The notes under the pieces: generated by a model
Told to the model about the DNA's origin: nothing
What the model saw: only the letters and a program-made list of their open reading frames with translations
Database searches by the model: none
Shown here: one piece after another, positions 9,309-17,892 of the stretch
How positions within the stretch are numbered: the first letter of the stretch is position 1
Layout: the number at the start of each line of letters is the position of its first letter
Assembly: GCF_009738225.1 (NCBI RefSeq)
Contig: NZ_CP018187.1
Span: 1,374,501 to 1,438,500 of the forward strand
From: Streptococcus salivarius
GTDB lineage: Bacteria; Bacillota; Bacilli; Lactobacillales; Streptococcaceae
Length of the DNA stretch: 64,000 nt
Reading direction: 5' to 3'
Program-made: the position numbers and the translations under genes

Positions 9309-9506
9309 ATGGGAATCGAAGATAAATTGAATCAAGCTAAAGGCGCTCTTAAAGAGGGTGCTGGTAAACTGACTGGCGACAAAAAGACTGAAGTCGAAGG
9401 TGCTGTCGAAAAAGTGGTAGCAAAAGCAAAAGACGGTATCGAAGATGTTAAAGAAGGCGTTGAAGGTGCTGTTGAAGGCCTTAAAAATGCTTTTTCTAAA
9501 AAATAA
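9309..9506 (+). CDS. CsbD family stress-response protein
   Basis: The 65-residue, highly charged helical protein begins [24 protein letters not shown], which is the CsbD signature (partially quoted: [16 protein letters not shown]). CsbD-like proteins are small, abundant and induced by general stress; their molecular function is unknown. A strong AAGGAGG lies 8 bases upstream. An ideal promoter and terminator frame the gene, so it forms a separate, probably highly expressed, transcript after the DUF3290-DUF421 pair. Confidence 0.93.
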   Translation: MGIEDKLNQAKGALKEGAGKLTGDKKTEVEGAVEKVVAKAKDGIEDVKEGVEGAVEGLKNAFSKK

Positions 9507-9514
9507 TAATAAAT

Positions 9515-9557
9515 AAACAGAAGCTCTTTTCCTTTTTTGAAGAGGGCTTCTGTTTTT
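9515..9557 (+). terminator. Terminator after csbD-like gene
   Basis: AAACAGAAGC pairs with the GCTTCTGTTT arm, extended by AAGAG/CTCTT pairing, and ends in five T residues. It may also serve the convergent surface-protein gene. Confidence 0.85.
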
Positions 9558-9577
9558 CTTTATGTTCTTAACTAGAA

Positions 9578-12124
9578 TTACTTACGAGAATGCTTGCTTC
9601 CTTTTAAGGCAAATGAGGTTGTCATCATAACTGCTCCTAATGCGCCTAGTCCCAAACTGCTCACATCACCAGTATTTGGTAGACTTGATTTACTTGTTTG
9701 ATTGCTTTGTGAACTTTTAGATGACTGATTAGCCTTAGAACTTGTTTGGGTATTTTGTTTCTGAGCAAGATTAGTTTGTACGACTGAGCTTACATTTTCC
9801 TTTTGACTCACGCCTACATGACCTTTTGATGCTTCAGAAGTTTGTTTTTGAGTAAGAATATTATCCAATTTCTCAGCAGTCTCTTGAGCTTGTTGTTGGG
9901 CACTGCTTGTCGCATTAGTCATTGTTTGTGTCGGTTGCTCTTTTGTAGGCTGGTTAGCAAGAGAGGTATTTGATTTAAGAGACGCTCCTTCAGAGCTTGA
10001 AGAATTTGATGTTGGCGTATTTTGATTTGATAAAGCTGTGTTTGTCGCTGTCATTGCTGGAGCATTGGTAGCTGAACTTGTACTACTTGTGCTATTTGTA
10101 TTCTCAGAACTTGTCGAAGCAGATTGGCCCCACGGTGTGTTTACGCTTCCGGTATTGGTAGAGCTTCCCCCATAGCTAGTCGGTCCACCGTAGCCTCCGA
10201 AGTTATCAGACATTGAGCTATTGCCAAAGCCACCGCCTGGGAAGCCGCCCATGCCACCAGCACCAGGACCATTGTTTGTGCCTTCTTCAGTAGCTGTTGC
10301 AGTCACACTAGCACCACTTGATGTCGTAATGGTATAGGTTTCACCCGAAGTTAGACTCTCGGTACTAAAGACCACATTTCCAAATGAAGTTGTTGCTGTT
10401 GTGGTCGCTACAACATTTCCAGAACTATCTGTAACTGTGATGGTATCTCCAGCACTACCAGAGATGTTGGCCATGATATAAGACTGGCTTGAACCCGTTG
10501 TAAAGGCCTGAGCCATTCCTTGGTTACCTATGGCCCAAACGGTACCGCCAGAAATAATACCTGTTCCATCGTAGTCGATAGCAGCATTATCTGCACTTGT
10601 CTGAGCGACGTAGAGAGAACCACTTTTCACTGTCACATTGCCGTTACTGTCGATACCATCACCGTCTGCCAGAATAGTTACCGTTGCACCGTCAATATTG
10701 ATGCCCACTTCATTTTCCAAGTCAGAAGTCGAATTGGTTAAGCTTGAAGTATCAGCGCTGTCCTTGGTCGTCCACTCAGTGGCGTTAATACCATCATCAC
10801 CAGCAGTGATATCAACGGTTCCACCTGTCAAATTGATATAACGCCCTTCAAGGCCTTCGTCACCTGCTACAACTGTTACTTTAGAATTGCCTTCGACAGT
10901 CAATTCATCTGTAACCGTGATACCTTTATCAGTTGCATTAATGGTTACCGTTGAGTCGGTAATCGTCAAATCACCACTGTTCACATCTGTTTCGTCTTCG
11001 ACCTGAATACCGTCATCAGTTGCCGTGATGTTGACTGTGGCATTTTTAATAGTTACAGCTTTCGTCGCATTGATACCATCCTTTGCCTCAGAAGTCAAAT
11101 CAAGTGTTACAGAGTCAACCGTTACACTGTCAGCCTTGATGGCGTGCTTTTCAGTGCTTGAAAGGGTCAAGTTACTTCCAGTACCACTGGTAATGGTCAA
11201 GGCTCCCGCTGCTTCAATCGCATTAGCAGACGTCGAAGAAATAGAACTGTCTGAAAGGACATTAACAGTCAATTCTGCTGAAGAATTGGAAGTAATAGAC
11301 GAATCCGTTAAGGTCACACCATCCAAGTAGATTGTAACTGGATCTGTCACGCTACCTGACACAATAATGGTATAGCTTGAACCATTTCCGGTCAAAGTGT
11401 ATGATCCTGCTTGATTGATGGTAATTGTCGTTCCATCAACTGTGACAGTACCGCTATCACTTGTTACCACGGTTGTTCCATTGAAAGTAATCGTTGTCGT
11501 TGAGCTTTCTGAATCACTATCTTCAGACTCAGTTGTCGTCGTTTCAGTAGCTGAATCTGAGGCGCTGTTGGTTAACACTGAAGCTGTTTCAGATGCAGTG
11601 GCTTCAGTGGTGCTTGAGCTTGTATTAGAGCTAGTGTTTTCGTCTGCATTGTTCGTTTCAGATGCTGAGGTTTCACTAGTTGTGCTTTCAGCAGTTTCAG
11701 AAGAACTTGCTTCTGGAGTTGCGGAAGTACTTGAATGATCAGATGTTTCACTGCTTGTTGATGTAGCAGTCGTGTCCTCTGTCGTACTTGTTGTACTTAT
11801 TGTACTTGTTGATGATGAATCAGTGTCTGAAGTTGAAGCCGCAGTTGAAGTACTTGTAGCCGATTCTGTGCTTGTTTCAGTAGTTTCTGATGTATTGTCG
11901 GTCTGAGTACTTTCTTCAATTAAATCAGCAGTGGTTTCACCTGTTGAAACCGTTGAGAGTGTTGATTCAGTGTTTGTCTCGTCTGCTGAAACCTTGCTGT
12001 CATTTAAGACAACTGAGCTACCAAAGATTAAGCTTGCTACCAGGACTGAACCTGCTGTTTTCCATTTTGATGATTTCTTAATGGCATAACGTTCTTGTGT
12101 TTGTTTGCTATGTTTGTATGTCAT
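9578..12124 (-). CDS. LPXTG-anchored DUF4353-type carbohydrate-binding-domain surface protein
   Basis: The 848-residue protein has a signal peptide (cleavage likely after VSA, residue 47). A Ser/Thr/Glu-rich stalk runs to about residue 215. A long repetitive beta-rich region with GDDGINA, DDGIQVED and DGDGIDSNG motifs (about 215-560) marks the DUF4353 carbohydrate-binding domain. A Gly-rich segment (GGMGGFPGGGFG), a second low-complexity stalk and a C-terminal sortase signal LPNTG (815-819) with hydrophobic and basic tail follow. It should be covalently attached to peptidoglycan by sortase A. Its ligand is unknown. The ATG is preceded by GAGGTAG. Upstream lie 11-bp-spaced TTTAAG-like hexamers suggesting CiaR control. 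Confidence 0.9.
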   Translation of the reverse strand: MTYKHSKQTQERYAIKKSSKWKTAGSVLVASLIFGSSVVLNDSKVSADETNTESTLSTVSTGETTADLIEESTQTDNTSETTETSTESATSTSTAASTSDTDSSSTSTISTTSTTEDTTATSTSSETSDHSSTSATPEASSSETAESTTSETSASETNNADENTSSNTSSSTTEATASETASVLTNSASDSATETTTTESEDSDSESSTTTITFNGTTVVTSDSGTVTVDGTTITINQAGSYTLTGNGSSYTIIVSGSVTDPVTIYLDGVTLTDSSITSNSSAELTVNVLSDSSISSTSANAIEAAGALTITSGTGSNLTLSSTEKHAIKADSVTVDSVTLDLTSEAKDGINATKAVTIKNATVNITATDDGIQVEDETDVNSGDLTITDSTVTINATDKGITVTDELTVEGNSKVTVVAGDEGLEGRYINLTGGTVDITAGDDGINATEWTTKDSADTSSLTNSTSDLENEVGINIDGATVTILADGDGIDSNGNVTVKSGSLYVAQTSADNAAIDYDGTGIISGGTVWAIGNQGMAQAFTTGSSQSYIMANISGSAGDTITVTDSSGNVVATTTATTSFGNVVFSTESLTSGETYTITTSSGASVTATATEEGTNNGPGAGGMGGFPGGGFGNSSMSDNFGGYGGPTSYGGSSTNTGSVNTPWGQSASTSSENTNSTSSTSSATNAPAMTATNTALSNQNTPTSNSSSSEGASLKSNTSLANQPTKEQPTQTMTNATSSAQQQAQETAEKLDNILTQKQTSEASKGHVGVSQKENVSSVVQTNLAQKQNTQTSSKANQSSKSSQSNQTSKSSLPNTGDVSSLGLGALGAVMMTTSFALKGSKHSRK

Positions 12125-12186
12125 ATGTTCTACCTCTTACTTACTTTTGAGATGCCTCTATTAAACACAAGAAACCTAAGACAAGA

Positions 12187-12214
12187 CTTAAAGAAAGGTT
12201 AATCTTTCCTTAAA
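12187..12214 (-). promoter_or_regulatory. CiaR-like direct-repeat operator upstream of LPXTG gene
   Basis: On the minus strand TTTAAG, N5, ATTAAC, N5, TTTAAG occur at exact 11-base intervals, with a weaker TCTTAG one interval further on. The CiaR consensus in streptococci is NTTAAG-N5-WTTAAG. A TTTAAT -10-like box follows downstream. CiaR binding is inference. Confidence 0.5.
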
Positions 12215-12246
12215 GTAAAAAAAGTCCCCAAGATATTGGGAACTTT
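12215..12246 (-). terminator. Terminator after ASCH gene
   Basis: AAAGTTCCCAA pairs with TTGGGGACTTT (one G-U), followed by a T run on the minus strand. The hairpin touches the stop codon of the ASCH frame. Confidence 0.75.
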
Positions 12247-12689
12247 CAATCTCTAGGATAGACTACTCTAAATTCTTCTAAAACAACTAGACTGTCCTGA
12301 CTAAAATGTAATCCAACCTCTTCCAACCAATTGCTAAAGAGATTCTCATGAATCTCTTGCCAATAGGTTAGCCCACGGTCTCCTTCACCTTCCTTGTAGG
12401 CATGGTCTTTAGAAACCTCTTTAAATGGGATGACCTCAACTTTCGTCGTTTCAATAATACAAATAGCATTCTCCTTACTATCAAGAATGACGCTCAGTTC
12501 ATTTTCCTTGGGCAATGGTTCATTCCCCACTGCATACAAGTCAAAAGCTGAACTGGTTGCTGTCTTTTGCCCCATCAATACGAGTTCTGCCAAATAATCT
12601 GCTTCCACGCCAAAGGCCCAGGCATCAATCTTATCTCCGATTGTCTGATTTAAAATCTTATAGGCTTGCTACATCTGGTCTGATTTCAT
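12246..12689 (-). pseudogene. ASCH domain protein with amber codon at position 7
   Basis: From the ATG at 12689, which has a good AGGAG ribosome site, the frame reads MKSDQM, a TAG stop (12669-12671), then QAYKILNQTIGDKIDAWAFG and on through a complete ASCH domain to 12246. In relatives known to me the residue at this place is tryptophan in an MWQAYK context, so a TGG to TAG change is the simplest cause. Without the stop the product would be 147 residues, the usual family size. The ASCH fold resembles PUA and is thought to bind RNA or modified nucleosides. A shorter product could start at GTG 12608, but that lacks a ribosome site and the first helix. Likely a recent nonsense allele. Confidence 0.75.
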
Positions 12690-12726
12690 CAATCTACTCC
12701 TGCTTTTACTCTCCTTCCATTATATC

Positions 12727-12757
12727 AAAAAACGCTAGATTATCAGACCTAACGTTT
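12727..12757 (-). terminator. Terminator after APC permease
   Basis: AACGTTAG pairs with CTAGCGTT (one G-U), followed by six T residues on the minus strand. Confidence 0.75.
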
Positions 12758-12762
12758 TCATC

Positions 12763-14148
12763 TTAATACTTAGAATGTTTGTAACCGTAAAAGGCATAGA
12801 TCGCTGACCCAATTAGCACTGCCAAACCAAAGGTTAACCATGTCTGCCAACTGTACTGACTCATAAAGGAGAGGCAGACGATAATTGAAATAATGGGCAA
12901 GACAGGAACAAATGGAACCTTAAACTCATCCTTCTGTGGCAAACCCTTGTCCTTACGAAGAATAATGAGGGCAATAGCCAAGAGGACCAAGTAAGCCAAG
13001 GTCGCAATGTTAACCAAGGATGCCATATTGGCCAAAGAGAAGATACCTGCTGAGATAGCTGACAAAACGCCTGTCAAAAGCGTCGCATGATGTGGAACCT
13101 TATTAGTCTTTGAAACCTTTTGGAAGGTTTGAGGAAGGAAACCATCACGCGCCAGGCTATAAACCATACGGCTAAGGGCATAGGCCATTGAGATACATAC
13201 CGTAATCAAGGTCATAATAGCAACCACTGATACGTAGTTGGCTGCCCAAGAAATACCGATATAGCGAAGGGCATAAGCCACAGCATCATCAACATTCAAC
13301 TTGGTATAGTGAACCACTCCTGTCAAGACGAGAGAAACCACTGCATAAAGTGAAGCCACAATAATCAAGGCAAGAACGATACCTCGAGGAACGTTCTTTT
13401 GCGGCTCTTTAATCTCGTCTACGGTCATAGAGATAGACTCGAAACCAAGAAATCCAAAGAACATGAGAGAGGCTCCTGCCATAATCCCAGTTTTTCCTCC
13501 ATAAATCTGACCAAAGCCAAATGGTGCAAAATCTGCCCAGTTGCTAGGATTCAAATGGAAGAGCCCCACTAAGATGAAGACCGCCAAGGCTGAAAACTTG
13601 AGCACTACCAATAGGGAGTTCAAACGTAAAGCCTGCTTGGAATTCATGAGAAGAAGAGCCGTCACCAAGACTAAGACCAAGACTGGCAAGAGGTCTATGT
13701 AAGTACCTTGACTGGGATTGAAAGGTCCACTGATGGCTTGAGGCAACTTAAGACCAAAGCTAGCCAGCAGCCCCTTGAGGTAAGCACCCCAACCAGAGGC
13801 AACACTGGATACGGCATTCATAAAGACAATCATGGTCAACCAGCCACCCATCCAGGCAGGATACTCCCCCCAGACAGCATAGAGGTAACCATAGACACCA
13901 CCGGCTGATGGGTAACGTGAGGCAAACTCGGCAAAGAAAATCGCTGACATCCCAACACACACGGCTGAAATCAAGACTGAAATAATCAGGGCAGGACCAG
14001 CCAGAGTCGATGCCGCGGTACCAGTAATCGTAAAGATTCCTGTACCAACCATGGCACCGATTCCCAGAAGGACCACATCCCTAAGGGTCAGATGCCGTTT
14101 CATCTCAGTCTGAGCGAGACCGACATCCTTTTTACGAAAAATACTCAT
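12763..14148 (-). CDS. APC-superfamily amino acid permease (CAT type)
   Basis: The 461-residue protein has about 12 membrane spans. The family motif GIGAMVGTGIFTITG occurs in span 1 (about residues 30-44). FFGFLGFESISMTVDEIKEPQKNVPRGI around residue 230 (quoted in part: FLGFESISMTVDEIKEP) is typical of cationic or branched-chain amino acid transporters of the YfnA/BcaP group. The substrate cannot be fixed from sequence. The start is supported by GGAGTAT 8 bases upstream. The gene has its own terminator. A short stretch homologous to its central part survives on the minus strand at 20483-20692. Confidence 0.88.
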   Translation of the reverse strand: MSIFRKKDVGLAQTEMKRHLTLRDVVLLGIGAMVGTGIFTITGTAASTLAGPALIISVLISAVCVGMSAIFFAEFASRYPSAGGVYGYLYAVWGEYPAWMGGWLTMIVFMNAVSSVASGWGAYLKGLLASFGLKLPQAISGPFNPSQGTYIDLLPVLVLVLVTALLLMNSKQALRLNSLLVVLKFSALAVFILVGLFHLNPSNWADFAPFGFGQIYGGKTGIMAGASLMFFGFLGFESISMTVDEIKEPQKNVPRGIVLALIIVASLYAVVSLVLTGVVHYTKLNVDDAVAYALRYIGISWAANYVSVVAIMTLITVCISMAYALSRMVYSLARDGFLPQTFQKVSKTNKVPHHATLLTGVLSAISAGIFSLANMASLVNIATLAYLVLLAIALIILRKDKGLPQKDEFKVPFVPVLPIISIIVCLSFMSQYSWQTWLTFGLAVLIGSAIYAFYGYKHSKY

Positions 14149-14414
14149 TTTTATACTCCATTTTTTGCGAAATACCGAACTATTATACCATATTTCTTGG
14201 TCTAAATGGGCCTTTTTCTGTATTTTTATACTTTTATTGGTGAATGCTATGTTGAAAATGGGGACTTCCAGTGCTTACTTTTTAATTTTCCATACATCTC
14301 GATTAAAAGGAGCTTGCTAAAGTGGTCATTTATCATTCTTTTTTGTTTCTCAAATCCTTACCTAGAAAGAATTTTCAATTTTTAGAAAAAAACATGAAAA
14401 TCTTATGAATGCGT
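14149..14414. other. AT-rich intergenic region upstream of glucan-binding protein gene
   Basis: This stretch separates the divergent permease and glucan-binding genes. No ORF, hairpin terminator or recognised RNA is visible; the promoter proper starts at 14415. Confidence 0.4.
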
Positions 14415-14443
14415 TTGATTCTTCTAATGAAAGATGTTAGAAT
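14415..14443 (+). promoter_or_regulatory. Promoter of first glucan-binding protein gene
   Basis: TTGATT, a 17-base spacer ending in ATGT, and TAGAAT. The paralogous gene downstream has the same architecture (TTGAAT, 17 bases ending ATGT, TAAAAT). Confidence 0.75.
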
Positions 14444-14474
14444 GGGGTCATTAAAAAGGAAAAGGGGAACTTTT

Positions 14475-17400
14475 ATGGAAAATAAAGTTCATTTTAAACT
14501 TCATAAAGTGAAAAAACAATGGGTTACCATTGCCGTATCTGGTTTGGCACTTGGTGCCTCATTGATTGGAGTTGGTGTCTCTGCCGACGAAGAAGCTGCG
14601 AATCAAGTCACCTCAGCAAGCACACCTGAGAGCGTCAGCCAAGATCCTGATTTTGTCGTCACAGAAACAACTGTAGATACGACAAAAGCTGATCTAGTCG
14701 CAACTAATAATGCAGCTGATACAACTGCTACTGTTACAACGGAAAAGCAGCCAGTCCTTAAAGAAGATCAAGCAAGTAGCACTTACAATTTGGCTAGTGG
14801 CGAAACGAGAACTTCTACTTCAGAAACAGCTAGCACAGTCACTGAAGTAAACAGTCAAGCACCAGAATCTGTTGAAACTACTGTCGTTTCTGGCGGTCAA
14901 TTCAAGAGTGATGCTGAAGGCAACTGGTACTACCTTAAAGACGGGAAAAATCTGACAGGTGCCCAAAACGTTGACCATTTCGACCTTTATTTCCACGAGG
15001 ATGGAAAGCAAGCCAAAGGTGAGATTATCACTGAAAATGGACAATCTTTCTACTATGACAAAGCCAATGGACGTAAGGTAACCAATACCTCTATCAACAT
15101 CGATGGTCAAGCCTACAATGCTGATGCCCAAGGTCGTTTGACAGCAGTTCTCCCTGAAACGAACAAACGCAACCAGTTTATCGAAGATAATAACCACAAC
15201 TGGTATTACCTCGGCAAAGATGGCAAACCCGTCACTGGTGCTCAGACCATTGATACATTTAACCTCTACTTCCACGAAGACGGTCGACAAGCTAAAAACG
15301 AAATCGTTACTATTAATGGTGATAGCTACTATTTCGATAAAGACAATGGACGTCGTGTGACAGGTCTCTACTACGTTGATGGTGCTAATCACAAATACTC
15401 AGGCTATTACTACTTCGACAAAGATGGCAAGATGGTTAAAGATGATTTTGTCACTGAAAATGGCAACACCTACTATTTTGATGCTACTGGCTATCAACCT
15501 AATTTTGTCTTTGTTTCGGATAAAGCTGGGAATTGGTATTACATGAGTGACTTCAAGGCAACTAAAGGCTTCTCAGCCCCATTTGGTTTCCAAACCGAAT
15601 TCCTAGATCGTAGCCAAGCTGACTACAAGACAAGTGTTCAAAACCTAAACGGTCAACAGTATTACTTTGATCCTAAGACTGGTATCATGGTAACCAATCG
15701 TTATATTTCTGACGACAAGGGTAATTGGTATTACTTTGGTAAAGATGGTAAAGCACTTCACGGTTTTCAAACGGTAGACGGTAGCCTTCACTACTTCAAT
15801 GACAATGGTCAACAAATCAAAGGAGACTTCCTTTACTACTATAACGATATCTATTATTTCGATAAAGACAATGGAAATCCCGTAACTAACCAATTCGTTA
15901 ATAGAGATAACTCTTGGTACTACTTCGGAGCTGATGGTAAAGCCGTATCTGGTTTCCAAACCATTAACGGACAGAACCTATATTTCCACGAATATGGTGT
16001 CCAAGCCAAGGGACAACTGGTTACCGTTGACGGCAAAACCTACTATTTCGACCCAAATACAGGTGACAAGTGGGTTAATCGTTCACTTACCTTAAACGGT
16101 ACGGTCTATAATTTTGACAATAATGGTGTGGCGACGACTAAAGCTGACCAAACAACAAATCGAAACCAATTTGTTAAAGGTACTGATCAAGAATGGTACT
16201 ACTATGATGATAATGGTAAAAAGGTCACTGGTTTCCAAACCATTAACAAGGACCTCTACTACTTTAACGATAAGGGCCAACAAGTTCGAGGAGGTATTTT
16301 CAACCTAGGTGATAACTACTACGTCGCCAACAAAGATACTGGTGCTATCCTTCGCAATGCCTTCTACCATGATAAATCTACTGGTCGTTACGGTGACTTC
16401 TCTGAAAACATCTACTACGCTGGCAATGATGGTGCCTTCAAGACAGGCTGGTTAGAAGTCAACGGTAACCGTTACTACGCTAGCGACTATTCTGATGACG
16501 ACACCCCTAAAGGAAACCTCTACACAGGAGTTATCAACTCTCAACTCTTTAGCCCAGATGGGAAACTCTTGACAAATGGTCTCTATCCTGAGTTTAAGCG
16601 TACTGGTGAAAATGCTTATGACCTTGAAGGTGTCTATGTCACAGATACCGACGGTAATATCAAAGAAGGTCCTTATCAGTATGATGGCAAGATTCTTGGA
16701 TCAAAATATAGTAGCGTTCGCCAATCACAATGGTCAACTTTTGACGAATGGGACATTCTTAACGGACACCTCTACCATTTCGACTCTACACCAATGACCT
16801 TCACAGCACCAAATGGCCAAAAAGTAACCACAAACGTTGCCATTGCAACAACTAACAAGGCCCTTACATATCGTGGTGTAACCTTTAATTTTGATGCCAA
16901 GGGTATTGACGAGACAAAAGAAAAAGCCATCCACTTTGACCAATTGAAGACGGATCGTAACGGTACAAGTTATCTCTATGAAAATGGCCAAAAAGTCACT
17001 GGTTTGAAGACCTTTGATGGCGTTAGTTACTATTTCTATGACGATGGCCACCAAGCTAAAGGTACTGAGGTCGCAATCAACAATAATATTTACCAATTTG
17101 ACCAACTGACTGGTATCATGACACGCAACGCCTTTTCAAAATCATATAATTACGAAGGTTCTCCACGTTTTCCATACTACCCAACACGCTACTATGGCAA
17201 TGACGGAGCTGCTCTGACAGGTTGGCAAACCATCAACGGCAAGGACTACTACTTCCGAGCTAGCGGAAACCTTGAAACAGGACGTTTTGTCATCGGAGAT
17301 AGAGCCTATAACGCTGATGACAATGGCGTGGTTGCTGACCGCAAGGGTGAACCTGCCTACCGCAATCGTATCGTCTACGATAAGGGCGACAACTATTATT

Positions 17401-17618
17401 ACAATGATAAAGGTGAGAAAGTGACTGGCTTCCAAGAAGTTGATGGCAAGGTCCTCTACTTCGACGCTGAAGGCAAACAAGTCCTAGGACGCTTTGTCAC
17501 AGTTGATAATTACACCTACTATTTCGACCCTAAAACAGGTGAAAGATACACTAACCGCTCTGTCCTCATCGACGGTAAACTCTATACCTTCGATAAAGAT
17601 GGACATGTGGTGTCTTAA
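14475..17618 (+). CDS. Secreted glucan-binding repeat protein, no catalytic domain
   Basis: The 1047-residue product begins with KLHKVKKQW (residues 8-16), a variant of the KxYKxGKxW signal used by streptococcal glucosyltransferases and glycosylated adhesins, then a hydrophobic span and a VSA cleavage site (37). After a Thr/Ser-rich segment, residues from about 149 to the end are tandem cell-wall/glucan-binding repeats (YYF-D-NG, GFQTI, YFxxxGxQxKG patterns), interrupted by a less regular block around 630-800. No GH70 catalytic domain and no LPXTG are present. It resembles a free-standing glucosyltransferase C-terminal domain, as in GbpA-like proteins of other streptococci, and should tether glucan. 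The start at 14475 has AAAAGGGGAA upstream and follows the promoter. Confidence 0.85.
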   Translation: MENKVHFKLHKVKKQWVTIAVSGLALGASLIGVGVSADEEAANQVTSASTPESVSQDPDFVVTETTVDTTKADLVATNNAADTTATVTTEKQPVLKEDQASSTYNLASGETRTSTSETASTVTEVNSQAPESVETTVVSGGQFKSDAEGNWYYLKDGKNLTGAQNVDHFDLYFHEDGKQAKGEIITENGQSFYYDKANGRKVTNTSINIDGQAYNADAQGRLTAVLPETNKRNQFIEDNNHNWYYLGKDGKPVTGAQTIDTFNLYFHEDGRQAKNEIVTINGDSYYFDKDNGRRVTGLYYVDGANHKYSGYYYFDKDGKMVKDDFVTENGNTYYFDATGYQPNFVFVSDKAGNWYYMSDFKATKGFSAPFGFQTEFLDRSQADYKTSVQNLNGQQYYFDPKTGIMVTNRYISDDKGNWYYFGKDGKALHGFQTVDGSLHYFNDNGQQIKGDFLYYYNDIYYFDKDNGNPVTNQFVNRDNSWYYFGADGKAVSGFQTINGQNLYFHEYGVQAKGQLVTVDGKTYYFDPNTGDKWVNRSLTLNGTVYNFDNNGVATTKADQTTNRNQFVKGTDQEWYYYDDNGKKVTGFQTINKDLYYFNDKGQQVRGGIFNLGDNYYVANKDTGAILRNAFYHDKSTGRYGDFSENIYYAGNDGAFKTGWLEVNGNRYYASDYSDDDTPKGNLYTGVINSQLFSPDGKLLTNGLYPEFKRTGENAYDLEGVYVTDTDGNIKEGPYQYDGKILGSKYSSVRQSQWSTFDEWDILNGHLYHFDSTPMTFTAPNGQKVTTNVAIATTNKALTYRGVTFNFDAKGIDETKEKAIHFDQLKTDRNGTSYLYENGQKVTGLKTFDGVSYYFYDDGHQAKGTEVAINNNIYQFDQLTGIMTRNAFSKSYNYEGSPRFPYYPTRYYGNDGAALTGWQTINGKDYYFRASGNLETGRFVIGDRAYNADDNGVVADRKGEPAYRNRIVYDKGDNYYYNDKGEKVTGFQEVDGKVLYFDAEGKQVLGRFVTVDNYTYYFDPKTGERYTNRSVLIDGKLYTFDKDGHVVS

Positions 17619-17634
17619 GATGAGATGAAACCTG

Positions 17635-17662
17635 AAACCGAGACGAAAGTCTTGGTTTTTTT
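17635..17662 (+). terminator. Terminator between the two glucan-binding genes
   Basis: AAACCGAGAC, GAAA tetraloop, GTCTTGGTTT and a seven-T run. The two paralogues are therefore separate transcripts. Confidence 0.9.
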
Positions 17663-17830
17663 GTGGGTTCTTTTAAAATTAAATTTTTCGAACTTTCTTC
17701 CATAAAAACTGAAAAATTGTAATTTATACTTGAGTTTTTCAAGAATTAATTGATAAAATTTGCAATACTTTTACTATTTTTTTCACAATATAACAGCTTC
17801 CGAATAATTAAAAAATTATTATAGAAATAT

Positions 17831-17859
17831 TTGAATATATAAAAATCAAATGTTAAAAT
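17831..17859 (+). promoter_or_regulatory. Promoter of second glucan-binding protein gene
   Basis: TTGAAT, a 17-base spacer ending ATGT, and TAAAAT, followed by a 33-base leader with GGAGGA before the start. Confidence 0.75.
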
Positions 17860-17892
17860 TAAGGTGAAAAGTGAGAAACGGAGGATAGAATT

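Noticed and set aside
10520..11738. Plus-strand frames opposite the LPXTG gene, rich in Val/Ser
   Set aside because: They are shadows of the Ser/Thr repeats; no start signals or family resemblance.
14820..17480. Several minus-strand frames of 60-190 codons opposite the first glucan-binding gene
   Set aside because: They are antisense shadows produced by the repetitive Tyr/Phe/Asp-rich coding strand, with no ribosome sites.
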